Program-made: the position numbers and the translations under genes | Notes under the pieces: model-generated | What the model was told of the DNA's origin: nothing | Seen by the model: the letters and a program-made list of their open reading frames with translations, nothing else | Database searches by the model: none | In this document: positions 16,259 to 25,085 of the stretch, piece by piece | Position numbering within the stretch: position 1 is the first letter of the stretch | Layout: each line of letters opens with the position of its first letter | From: Pseudomonas sp. GOM7 | Lineage (GTDB): Bacteria > Pseudomonadota > Gammaproteobacteria > Pseudomonadales > Pseudomonadaceae | Length of the DNA: 64,000 nt | Assembly: GCF_026723825.1 (NCBI RefSeq) | Contig: NZ_CP113519.1 | Location: forward strand, 1,488,001-1,552,000 | Direction of reading: 5' to 3'

Positions 16259-17206
16259 TCCGCCTGGGTGACGCCTGGATTTCACTGGAACGCAGGGAGG
16301 CCTTCCGCGACGGCGCGCCGGTGCGTCTGGGCGGCCGTGCCTTCGATGTGCTGGCCGCGCTGCTGGCTGCGCCCGGACGCTTGCTGACCAAAGCCGAGCT
16401 GCTACAGGCTGCCTGGCCCGGCGTGGTGGTCGAGGAGAACAACCTGCAGGTGCAGATTTCCACCCTGCGCCGGCAATTGGCGCTGGATGCACGCCTGCTG
16501 GAAACCGTGCCGCGCCGGGGCTATCGCCTCAATCTTGAGGTGCCGGTGCAGGCCGAGCGTCTCAGTCTGGTGGCCAATGCTCCGGCGCCCGCCGTCGAGG
16601 TGCATGTGATCGACGACGAGCCAGCGGTGCGTACGGCGCTGGTGCGCCAGTTGCGCGCCGCCGGTATCGAGGCGCGTGGTTATGCCTCGGCCGGGGAATT
16701 TCTCGACTGCCGCCCCTATGATCGCCCCGGTTGCCTGCTGCTCGATGTGCGCCTGCGTGAAGGCAGCGGCTTCGACCTGCAGGCGCAGCTAGTGCGCTGC
16801 GGCGCTCCCTTGCCCATCGTGTTCATGAGCGGTGTCGGTACGGGCGATGAAGGCCGGCGCCGAGAGCTTCCTGACCAAGCCGGTCGAGGAGGCGCAACTG
16901 CTGGCTGCCGTTGGCGAGGCCATGGCCCGCGCCACCGTGCAGCACCAGCAGAGCAGCGCACGCCAGGCGATCCAGGCGCGCTACGCCAGCCTCACGCCAC
17001 GTGAGCGCGACGTCTTCGCCCTGCTGCTGGAGGGCCAGCAAAACCGGCAGATCGCCCAGCGTCTTGGCCTGCAGGACGTGACGGTGAAGATGCACAAAAA
17101 GCACGTGATGACAAAACTCGGGGCCAGCAACCTGATACACCTGTTCGTGGCTGGACGTGCGTTGGGCATGCTCCCCCAGCTCGATGCGGTCGCCGAACCG
17201 GCCTGA
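16255..17206 (+). pseudogene. Frameshifted response regulator: winged helix, receiver, LuxR HTH
   Basis: Frame one encodes an OmpR/CadC-type winged helix (residues 1-98, ending VPRRGYRLN) and then a receiver domain with acidic HVIDDEP and phospho-acceptor Asp164 (LLLDVRL), up to FMSG. Just after this the frame is lost. From 16832 the +1 frame resumes with SVRAMKAGAESFLTKPVEEA and a LuxR HTH (LTPRERDVFALLLEGQQNRQ..., ending GASNLIHLFVAGRA). Frame one alone gives 249 residues with a nonsense tail. The break is explained by loss of 17 bases between 13-base direct repeats. The intact ancestor would have had two DNA-binding domains. Confidence 0.8.
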
Positions 17207-17254
17207 GCCGCATGCGCCATTCACCTTCTGCCCAACCGTTGCCAAGGGCTTGCC

Positions 17255-17620
17255 ATGAAGGTCGTGTGCGTCGTCGACGACGAACCCCAGGTTCGCAAGA
17301 GCCTCGCCAATCTGCTGCGCTCCGCCGGGTACCAGGCCGTGTGCTTCGCTTCGGGGGAAGGCTTTCTCGCCTCGGAGTGGTGCTCGCGTGCCATGGCGCT
17401 GGTGCTCGATCTGCACATGCCGGGCCTGCAGGGGGCGGACGTGCAGTGCCGTCTGAAGGAGGCCGGATTTTCCCTGCCGGTGATCTGCATGTCCGCCGAC
17501 AATAGCCGGGAGGTTGCCCTGCAGGCCCTGCAGGACGGCGCCCGGGCCTTTCTGGCCAAGCCGTTCAGCGCCGAAGCCTTGTTGACGCTGTTGGCCGGCC
17601 TGTCGGGAGCCGAGGCATGA
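17255..17620 (+). CDS. Single-domain response regulator (receiver only)
   Basis: A 121-residue CheY-like receiver. The acidic pocket is VVDDEP, the phospho-acceptor is Asp52 (LVLDLHMPG), the Ser is in ICMSADN and the conserved Lys102 is in FLAKPF. There is no output domain, so it may relay phosphate or act by binding partners. The next gene, the hybrid kinase, starts four bases before its stop, so the cognate pair is clear. It is 48 bases after the broken regulator. Confidence 0.9.
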   Translation: MKVVCVVDDEPQVRKSLANLLRSAGYQAVCFASGEGFLASEWCSRAMALVLDLHMPGLQGADVQCRLKEAGFSLPVICMSADNSREVALQALQDGARAFLAKPFSAEALLTLLAGLSGAEA

Positions 17621-20600
17621 GCGCCCAACCTTTCGCCTTGCCGCTGCAAGCAGCCGAGCCCTTGGCGCAATGTTTCGACGCGCACTGGATGGCAAACCTG
17701 GACTGGCAGCCGCTGGATCATTGCGCTGGCGTCAGCCGTTGGCGGGTTGACGATGCGCGCGCCGGACGTAAGTGGCTGGTGGTGCGAGCCGATGCTCAGG
17801 CCACGCGCTGGGAGCAGGCCGGGCTGGATCATGAATATGCCCTGGCGCCGCGCCTTGCGCCTGACTGGGCACTGTTGCCGGTGGCGCGCCTCGGCTGTGC
17901 CGAAGGCACCCTGCTGGTGCTCGATGACGAAGCCGGCGTGCCGCTGTCGACGCTGAGCCAGGCGCCCCTGTCGGTGCCGCGCTTCCTGCAACTGGCGCTG
18001 GCCAGCGCGCGGGCGTTGGCCGGCCTGCATCGAGCGGGCCTGGTGCACCGCAACCTGTGCCCGGAAAACCTCATTCTCGACCCGCAGGGTGGTGTGCGCC
18101 TGACCGGCTTCTGCCGTGCTGCCGTGGGTGACGAGGCAAGCCTGACACTGCCGCCCGTGGCCTGCCTGGCCTACCTGCCGCCGGATCAGGCAGGCAAGCC
18201 CAGTGCCGATCTCTATGCGCTGGGTGTGTGCTTCTTCCTCTGGCTGACCGGACGCCATCCCTTCGAGGCGCAGGATGTCGTCGAATGGCAGCACCGGCAC
18301 GCCGCCGTTGCCGCGCCGCTGCCGTCTTCGCTGCGGCCGGGGCTACCGGGCTATCTGGATGCCCTGGTGAGCTGGATGCTGGCCAAGCAGGGTGGGGCCA
18401 GGCCGCAACAGGCCGAGCAGGTGGAGGCGACCTTGCAGCGCTGCCTGCAGGCCTGGCGTGAGGGCCCCAGCCTACATCGTGTGGCACCAGCTACGCCCCG
18501 CCTGATCGGACGCGAGGCGGAACTGGCGGTGTTGCGCGAGGCCTGTCAGGGTTTGCTGCGGGGGCAAGGTAGCGTTTTGTTGCTGGAAGGCGAGGCGGGC
18601 ATCGGCAAAACCTCGCTGGTGCGGCGCATGCGCCAGGAGGAGGGCGAGGGGCCCTTGTTGTTCGCCAGTGCCAAGTGTGAGCTGAGCCGCCGAGGCCGGC
18701 CATATGAAACCCTCGAAGCGCTGTTCGCCGAACTCTGCGAGCGCCTGCTGGCCGAACCGCCCGAGCAGGTCGAGCACTGGCGCTGGCTGTTGCAGGCTCA
18801 GGTGGCTGCGCATGGTGCGCATCTGGTACGCCTGATCCCGGCACTGGCGCCGCTGCTCGGCGAGGTTGCCGACGCGGGATGCGAGTTGTTGCCGAGCGAG
18901 GCAAGACGCTATCTGTGCGGTTTGTTGCAACGCTTGCTACTGACCCTGGCCCAGCCGGGCCAGCCGCTCTTGCTGTTCATCGACGATGTGCAGTGGATCG
19001 ACAAGGAGAGCAGTGACTTTCTCGCCGAGTTGCCCGAGACGGCGTTCGATCACTTGTTGCTGATCCTGGCCTGTCGCCCATGTCCGGAGGCGCAGGCGGC
19101 GCGCAGGCTGCTCGAGACTTGCCGCGCCCTGGGGGCGCGTTATCGGGCGTTGCCCCTGCAGCCGCTGGATGCCAGAGGCTTGGCCGAGTGGCTGGAGCCG
19201 GATGCCTGGCAGGCTTCGGCGATACCTGTGGAGCTGGCCGCGCGGTTGCAGCGCCACGGCTCGGTCAGTCCGCTGTTCCTGCAACAGTTCGATGCGCTCT
19301 GGCGGGAGCGGGGCGCGATAGCCGGGGATGACCTCGATAGCCTGTTGGCTGCACGCCTGCAATGCCTGCCCCTGGCCACCTGTGAGGTGCTGCAGGTGCT
19401 GGCCCTGCTGGGCAACCAGACACGCCTGGAGGAGCTCGCCGGAGCCTGCAGTCTGCCGCTGTCGCGGGTGACCACTTGCCTGGTGCCGGCACTGGAAGCC
19501 GGGTTGGTCATCGAGCACGGCGAGGCACTGATGTTCGTTCATGACAGCGTGCAGGAGGCCGTGCATGCCAGCCTGTCGTCGGATCAGGCCGCCTGCCTGC
19601 AGGCCTGGTTGGTGGACAATCTGATGGCCGGTCTGTCCGAATTCGCTGTCGGTGAAGCGCTGACGCGCGTGGCGGAACAGGCTTTGCGGCTACAGCCCGA
19701 AGCCCTGAGTATGGAGCAGCGACTGGCCGTCATCGACCTGCTGGTGCAGGCGGCCGGCCAAGCAATCGATGTGGCCGCAGCAGGGCTGACGCTGGCTTAT
19801 CTGCGTCAGGCGGAGTCGTTGTTGATCGGCCTCGATCAACCGCAGCGACGTGATCGGGTGAATCTGCACCTGGTGCGTGGGCTGATCCTCGATGCCGATT
19901 ACGCTGGCGCCGAGCAGGGCATCGCACGTTGCCTGGCCAGCAGACTGCCGGCTACGCAGCGGGTCGAACTGCAGCGCCTGCAGGTGGAAACCCTGTCCCT
20001 GCAGGGGCGTTATCGTGCTGCGCTGGCATGTGCCGTCGAGGCACTGGCCGAGCTTGGCCTGGGCTTCCCGAGCGAGCCTGATCAGCAGCAAGCCGAGGCT
20101 GCCTGGCAGGCCCTGCTGGATGAGTTGGGCGAGCGGCCGCCCTGTCTGTTCGTGACCCTGCCGCCCGCCGAGGAGGTCAGGGTGCTGTCGGTCATGGGCC
20201 TGTTGACGGCCCTGATGATTCCGGGCTCGTTCGTTCAGCCGCATCTGATGTTGCTGGCGAGCTGCCGGATCGCCCTGCTGGCGCTGCACCATGGCCTGAG
20301 TGCAACGGCGGTGCAGGCGCTGGCCTGGCTCGGCGTGGCGGCCGCCGAGCGCTTCGAGTGTCATGGCCTGGGGTTCGCCTTCGCCGCCGTGGCCCGGCAA
20401 CTGGCCGAGCGGCCGGAGTATGCCGCCAGCCGCATGTCTGTGTTGCTGGCGCTGGATCAGGTCAGCGTCTGGACGCAATCGCTCCCCTATGCCCTGGAGT
20501 GCGCCGAACAGGCTTATCGCGCCAGCCTGTCGCAGGGGGCACCGAGTTTCGCCTGCTATGCCAATAACCACATCGTTTCGGATCTGTTGGTGTTGGGCGC

Positions 20601-23004
20601 GCCCATCGAGCGCATGCTGCAGCAGATCGACACGGGCCTGGCGCTGGCGTGCAACCTGGAGTTCCGCGATGCGCAGAGCATCCTGCACATCCAGGCGCGC
20701 TACATTCGCCGCCTTGCCGGGGATACCGCGACACGCTGGCCGATACCGGACAAGGCCACCCTGCAGGCGCGCGTAGAGGGCAGCGACATGGGGCCGCTGC
20801 GTTTCTGGTGGTGGCTGTTTGAAGGGCTGCTGGCCTTCCTCGAAGGCGACTTCGCCGTCGCTGCCCAGTACATGGATCGTGCCTGGAAGCTGACCTGGTC
20901 GGCACCCGTGCATATCCAGCAGATCGACCTGGCGATGTTCAGTGTGCTCAACCGTGCCGCTCTGCAGGGCAGCACCGGCCAGGTACAGGATTACGCCGAG
21001 CCCCTGCGCCGCTTGCGCCTGTGGGCCGAGCTCAATCCGCGTTACTTCAAGGATCGCCTGGCCCTGGCCGAGGCCGAGGTGGCGCGGGTCGAGGGCGACC
21101 TGCTCGGGGCGCTGCGCCTCTACGAACAAGCCATCGAGTATGCCGAGAGCGCCGGGGCCGTGCATATCAAGGGCCTGGGCCACGAGCTGGCTGCCCGTTG
21201 CCATGGCGAGTTGCAACTGCGGGTCAGTGCTCGTGAACACCTGCGCCGTGCCCACGCTGCGTGGCGGCGTTGGGGGGCGCATACCCTGGCCAGGCAACTG
21301 GAACAGGCCCATGGTTTTCTCAGCGAACGGGACGGCGACTTGCAGGACCTGCCGTCGATGGCACAGCAGGTGGATCGACTGTCGATCACCCGCGCCTGCC
21401 AGGCTCTGTCGCGCGAGATCGAGCCCGACGCGCTGATCGAAAGCCTGTTGGCCAATGCCGCCATGTACGCCAACGCCGGCTACGTGGTGCTGGTTCTGGC
21501 CGAGCAACAGCACCTGCGCGTGGCCGCCTGTGGCCAGTCGGACAGCGCTGGTGTGCGCGTGCGCCTGGCCCCGCAGGAGCCTATCGAGCAATTGTTGCCC
21601 CTGCTGCTGGTGCGTCAGGCGATGGCCGGTGGCGGGCCGCTGTTGGTGGAAGGGCGCTATGCCTTGCGCCGTTATACCGACGATCCCTATCTGCGCCAGC
21701 TAGACACCGGCTCGGTACTCTGTCTGCCGCTGCTCAAGCAGCGCGAGGTCATTGGTGCGCTGTACCTGGAGAATCGTCTCACCACGGGGGCCATCGATCC
21801 GAGCCGTGTCGATTTACTGGCCTTGCTCGCGGCGCAGGCGGCGATTTCCCTCAGCCATGCGCGGCTGTACGCTGATTTGCTGGCAGAGAACCAGCGGCGC
21901 CGGGAAAGCCAGGGCAACCTGCGGCGTACTCAGGCGCTGCTGGCGCTGGGGCAGGAGGTGAGTCGCTATGGCACCTTCATCTGGCGCCTGCGGACCGAAC
22001 CATCGTTCTGGTCGGCGACGCTGCTGGCGGAGCTGGGACTGAGCCCGGGGGCGGGCGACGACTACCTGCAGCATCCTGCTGCTCTGGTGCATGAGGATGA
22101 TCGCGTACGCTTCGAGCAGACCCTGGCAGCAGCGCTGGAGGCACGGCGCGGCATGCGCCTGGAGTTTCGCTGCGTTTCGGTTGAGGCCACCCCGCGCTAC
22201 CTGGAGTTGCTGCTCGAACCGACCGACCTCTATACCCTGATCGGTGTGGTCAGCGACATTAGCGAGCGGCGCCGTACCGAGGCCGAGCTGCATGCGGCGC
22301 GCAGCGAACTGGAGCGCACTGCCCAGGCGGCGATCCTCGGCGAACTGACGGCGTCGATCTCCCACGAGATCAATCAGCCGCTGGCGTCCATCCTCTCCAA
22401 TGCCGCGGCCAGCGTGCGTTGGCTGGAGCGTGAGCAGCCCTCGGTCGGCGACGCGCTCGAAGGGCTGCAGGACATTCTCTCGGAGTGCCGTCGTGCCGCT
22501 GAGATCATCCGCGCGACCCGCGCGCTCGCATGCCAGGCGCCAGGCGAATGCCAGCCACTCGATCCGGCCCAGATGATCCGCCAGGTGCTGGCCATCACCC
22601 AGGCGGAGATCGACGACAAGCACATCGAGCTGAGCCTGCACCTGCAAGGTGGCTTGCTGGTGGCAGGTGATGCCGTGCAACTGCAGCAGGTGGTGCGTAA
22701 CCTGCTGCAGAACGCTATCGAGGCCATGAGCGTCCTACCAACCAGTAATCGCCGCCTGCGCCTGCAATGCGCTCGCCAGGGCGAAGAGCTGCTGGTGCTG
22801 GTCGAGGACAGTGGGCCGGGCGTACCCGAGGCGCTGCAGGGGCAGGTTTTCCAGGCCTTCTTCAGTACCAAGTCCAGCGGTATGGGCATGGGGCTGGCCA
22901 TCTGCCGTTCGATCATCTCAAACCATGGTGGCGTGCTCGGCGCGACCCTCGGGCGCAACGACGAAAGCCTGTTCTTCTTTACCTTGCCTGTGTATCGCGG
23001 CTGA
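17617..23004 (+). CDS. Pseudokinase/AAA ATPase/GAF/PAS sensor histidine kinase
   Basis: A 1795-residue cytoplasmic multi-sensor. The order is: Ser/Thr kinase-like domain (1-275), AAA/STAND-type ATPase with Walker A GEAGIGKT near residue 325 and Walker B LLLFIDDVQW near 450, a long helical TPR-like region (about 650-1240), GAF (about 1256-1405), PAS-like (about 1430-1545), HisKA with His1583 in SISHEINQPLAS, and HATPase ending ICRSIISNHGG. The kinase domain has HRN for HRD (Asn146) and TGFC for DFG (Gly164), so both catalytic aspartates are gone and it is probably a pseudokinase. The histidine kinase is intact and should phosphorylate the receivers upstream. Confidence 0.9.
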   Translation: MSAQPFALPLQAAEPLAQCFDAHWMANLDWQPLDHCAGVSRWRVDDARAGRKWLVVRADAQATRWEQAGLDHEYALAPRLAPDWALLPVARLGCAEGTLLVLDDEAGVPLSTLSQAPLSVPRFLQLALASARALAGLHRAGLVHRNLCPENLILDPQGGVRLTGFCRAAVGDEASLTLPPVACLAYLPPDQAGKPSADLYALGVCFFLWLTGRHPFEAQDVVEWQHRHAAVAAPLPSSLRPGLPGYLDALVSWMLAKQGGARPQQAEQVEATLQRCLQAWREGPSLHRVAPATPRLIGREAELAVLREACQGLLRGQGSVLLLEGEAGIGKTSLVRRMRQEEGEGPLLFASAKCELSRRGRPYETLEALFAELCERLLAEPPEQVEHWRWLLQAQVAAHGAHLVRLIPALAPLLGEVADAGCELLPSEARRYLCGLLQRLLLTLAQPGQPLLLFIDDVQWIDKESSDFLAELPETAFDHLLLILACRPCPEAQAARRLLETCRALGARYRALPLQPLDARGLAEWLEPDAWQASAIPVELAARLQRHGSVSPLFLQQFDALWRERGAIAGDDLDSLLAARLQCLPLATCEVLQVLALLGNQTRLEELAGACSLPLSRVTTCLVPALEAGLVIEHGEALMFVHDSVQEAVHASLSSDQAACLQAWLVDNLMAGLSEFAVGEALTRVAEQALRLQPEALSMEQRLAVIDLLVQAAGQAIDVAAAGLTLAYLRQAESLLIGLDQPQRRDRVNLHLVRGLILDADYAGAEQGIARCLASRLPATQRVELQRLQVETLSLQGRYRAALACAVEALAELGLGFPSEPDQQQAEAAWQALLDELGERPPCLFVTLPPAEEVRVLSVMGLLTALMIPGSFVQPHLMLLASCRIALLALHHGLSATAVQALAWLGVAAAERFECHGLGFAFAAVARQLAERPEYAASRMSVLLALDQVSVWTQSLPYALECAEQAYRASLSQGAPSFACYANNHIVSDLLVLGAPIERMLQQIDTGLALACNLEFRDAQSILHIQARYIRRLAGDTATRWPIPDKATLQARVEGSDMGPLRFWWWLFEGLLAFLEGDFAVAAQYMDRAWKLTWSAPVHIQQIDLAMFSVLNRAALQGSTGQVQDYAEPLRRLRLWAELNPRYFKDRLALAEAEVARVEGDLLGALRLYEQAIEYAESAGAVHIKGLGHELAARCHGELQLRVSAREHLRRAHAAWRRWGAHTLARQLEQAHGFLSERDGDLQDLPSMAQQVDRLSITRACQALSREIEPDALIESLLANAAMYANAGYVVLVLAEQQHLRVAACGQSDSAGVRVRLAPQEPIEQLLPLLLVRQAMAGGGPLLVEGRYALRRYTDDPYLRQLDTGSVLCLPLLKQREVIGALYLENRLTTGAIDPSRVDLLALLAAQAAISLSHARLYADLLAENQRRRESQGNLRRTQALLALGQEVSRYGTFIWRLRTEPSFWSATLLAELGLSPGAGDDYLQHPAALVHEDDRVRFEQTLAAALEARRGMRLEFRCVSVEATPRYLELLLEPTDLYTLIGVVSDISERRRTEAELHAARSELERTAQAAILGELTASISHEINQPLASILSNAAASVRWLEREQPSVGDALEGLQDILSECRRAAEIIRATRALACQAPGECQPLDPAQMIRQVLAITQAEIDDKHIELSLHLQGGLLVAGDAVQLQQVVRNLLQNAIEAMSVLPTSNRRLRLQCARQGEELLVLVEDSGPGVPEALQGQVFQAFFSTKSSGMGMGLAICRSIISNHGGVLGATLGRNDESLFFFTLPVYRG

Positions 23005-23089
23005 AGGACTTTCAGGGTTTTTCAGCCTTGCTCAAGGACACTTGAAGCCCCTGGCCGCGACGCTTGCCTCATTGTCGAGGAGAGCGATC

Positions 23090-23638
23090 ATGAGCGCATT
23101 GGGACTGGCCAGGCAGGTGACGCTGGATGCCGAAGCCTATCGATTGACGCAGGGACTGCAGGCGCTTCTGCAGTCGTCGGCCGCCGATGATGAGCGGCTG
23201 TTCTCACTGAGCCGGCAGTTGTGCGACTACCTGCTGGGGCGCGATCAGGGCGCCTGCGAACGTAAGCAGCAGAATGCGCGCCTGGCGCCCTGGCAGGAGC
23301 GCCGGGCCAAGGAGCTGCTGGCCGGCAGCCTGTCCGGGCGCCTGTACATCGCCGAGGTGGCGCAGCAGTGCGCGATGTCGCGCAGCCATTTTTCCCGCGC
23401 GTTCAAGCGGAGCACCGGGCTGTCGCCGCAGGAGTGGGTGATCAATCTGCGCATCGAGACGGCGCAGCGCATGCTCAGTCAGAGCCGTCGTTCGCTGACC
23501 GAAATTGGCCAGGATTGCGGGTTCTGCGACCAGGCGCATTTCACCCGCACCTTCAATCGTCGGGTGGGCATGTCACCCAATCGCTGGCGCCAGGCCAGTC
23601 GAACTGAGCATGCTTCAGGGATATCACCGCAGGGATAG
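23090..23638 (+). CDS. AraC-family regulator
   Basis: A 182-residue protein with an unassigned N-terminal 75 residues and a C-terminal AraC double HTH (from about residue 80; MSRSHFSRAFKRSTGLSPQEW and CGFCDQAHFTRTFNRRVGMSP). ATG 23090 has gaggag nine bases upstream. The longer frame to 22811 overlaps the kinase gene and is rejected. It follows the hybrid kinase by 85 bases and probably acts in the same circuit, perhaps on the divergent MFS-ycaC operon. Its HTH is similar to the short AraC protein at 13084. Confidence 0.85.
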   Translation: MSALGLARQVTLDAEAYRLTQGLQALLQSSAADDERLFSLSRQLCDYLLGRDQGACERKQQNARLAPWQERRAKELLAGSLSGRLYIAEVAQQCAMSRSHFSRAFKRSTGLSPQEWVINLRIETAQRMLSQSRRSLTEIGQDCGFCDQAHFTRTFNRRVGMSPNRWRQASRTEHASGISPQG

Positions 23639-23724
23639 GTCGCTCTGTGCGAGGATGCAGCGCAGCATCGTGAATCGCGCTGGATGCTCCTACAATGGCG
23701 GCCTTACTCGCGAGGCCGCTTGCC

Positions 23725-24840
23725 ATGCTCGAACTCGATTCCACCCTGGCGCAGCATATCGTCGACCGTGCCATGGCCATCCTGCCGCATAACATCAATG
23801 TGATGGATGCGCAGGGCATGATCATCGGCAGTGGCGATCCCAGCCGTCTGCACACTCGTCACGAGGGCGCGCAACTGGTGCTGGCCAACCGTCGCGTGGT
23901 GGAGATCGACGCGCAGGCGGCGGCCTGCCTGCGTGGGGTCAAGCCGGGGGTGAATCTGCCACTGCTGCATGCCGACCAGTTGATCGGCGTGCTCGGTATT
24001 ACCGGCGACCCGGAAACCGTGCGGCCATACGCCGAGCTGGTGCGCATGGCCGCCGAGATGCTCGTCGAGCACCGCGTGTTGCAAGCCGAGCGACACTGGC
24101 AGCGGCACCAGCAAGAAGCCTGGCTGCGCCACCTGCTCGACCCGCAGCAGGGCCTGGCCGGGCTGGCATCCGAGGCTGAACGCCTGGGCTTGCATCTGAG
24201 CTGGCCGCGGCAGATGTGTTTGCTGCGCTTGAGCGAGGAGGGCGACCCGCTGCCGCGTCAGGCCCGCCTGCTGACGGCGCTGGGCGGCAAGAGCGAGCAT
24301 CTGCTGGCGCCCTTGGGCCGTCTCGAAGTGCTCTGGTGTCGGCCCTACAGCGCCTCGCGGGACGATCAGGCCTGGCTGGCCCAGGCCGACGAGCGTGAGT
24401 GGGGCGTGCAGTGCCTGGCGCTCAGCGATCCGTTGGCCGATCTGGCCGAGTTGCGCCAGGCCAGCCTGGTACTGCGTGATCTGCAGGCCTATGGCCGGGC
24501 GCGCTTTCCCGAGCGCCGTGTGTTGCGCCTGGATGAGCTGCGATTGCCCACGCTGCTCTATGCCCAGCGCCACAACTGGTTGTTGCAAGGATGGCTGGCG
24601 CCGCTGCGTCGGGTGCTGGCGCAGGACACCCAGGGCAGCCTGCGTGAAACCCTGGAGGCCTGGTGTGCCCATGACGGCCAGGCGCAGGCCTGTGCCCAGG
24701 CGCTGGGCATTCATCGCAATACCCTGCGTTATCGCCTGGAGCGTATCAGTGAGCTCAGTGGCCTGGATCTCGGTCGCTTCGACCAGCGCCTGCAGCTATC
24801 CCTGGGGCTCGGGCTGCTGGAGCCGGATGCTCAGGGGTGA
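23725..24840 (+). CDS. cdaR: CdaR-type sugar-acid-responsive regulator
   Basis: A 371-residue regulator. Residues 1-135 are the putative sugar diacid recognition domain (LAQHIVDRAMAILPHNINVM, then GSGDPSRLHTRHEGA, then GVKPGVNLPL). The C-terminus is a PucR-like HTH (CAQALGIHRNTLRYRLERIS). CdaR in E. coli activates glucarate, galactarate and glycerate genes. Here it precedes a GntP permease and glycerate kinase, so D-glycerate or a related acid is the likely inducer. Start 23725 is chosen over the upstream ATG at 23695 because the conserved domain begins at once. Confidence 0.9.
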   Translation: MLELDSTLAQHIVDRAMAILPHNINVMDAQGMIIGSGDPSRLHTRHEGAQLVLANRRVVEIDAQAAACLRGVKPGVNLPLLHADQLIGVLGITGDPETVRPYAELVRMAAEMLVEHRVLQAERHWQRHQQEAWLRHLLDPQQGLAGLASEAERLGLHLSWPRQMCLLRLSEEGDPLPRQARLLTALGGKSEHLLAPLGRLEVLWCRPYSASRDDQAWLAQADEREWGVQCLALSDPLADLAELRQASLVLRDLQAYGRARFPERRVLRLDELRLPTLLYAQRHNWLLQGWLAPLRRVLAQDTQGSLRETLEAWCAHDGQAQACAQALGIHRNTLRYRLERISELSGLDLGRFDQRLQLSLGLGLLEPDAQG

Positions 24841-24846
24841 GCGGTA

Positions 24847-24911
24847 GGAGCGGATTTATCCGCGATCTGCTCGTGCAGGGCGCCAATCCCAGTCGCGGAT
24901 AAATCCGCTCC
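24847..24911. repeat. 19-bp perfect inverted repeat (REP-like)
   Basis: ggagcggatttatccgcga (24847-24865) and its exact complement (24893-24911) flank a 27-base spacer. The GGAGCGGATTTATCCGCG arm is a common intergenic repeat in Pseudomonas genomes. It lies between cdaR and gntP; it could terminate or stabilise cdaR mRNA. Confidence 0.75.
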
Positions 24912-25085
24912 CACAAGAATGAGGGGGACTTTGTGCGGGTGCACAGGGCGATGCGCCATCATGTCGGTGCTGTTGGTGCCTGCGCACAGAGCGGTGTGGG
25001 CATGAGCTGAGCCACAATGGAGTGCCTGTTCGGCATTCCCAAGCGGATGTGGCGTCCGCTCATAACAACAATGAGGAGACTGGTC

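Noticed and set aside
16820..16850. Programmed frameshifting in the response regulator
   Set aside because: There is no slippery heptamer or downstream structure, and residues are missing from the receiver, so a deletion explains it better.
19690..21591. A 633-codon open frame antisense to the hybrid kinase gene
   Set aside because: It lies opposite a well-supported coding frame and has a Gln/His/Arg-rich composition typical of antisense shadows in GC-rich DNA, with no domain or ribosome site.
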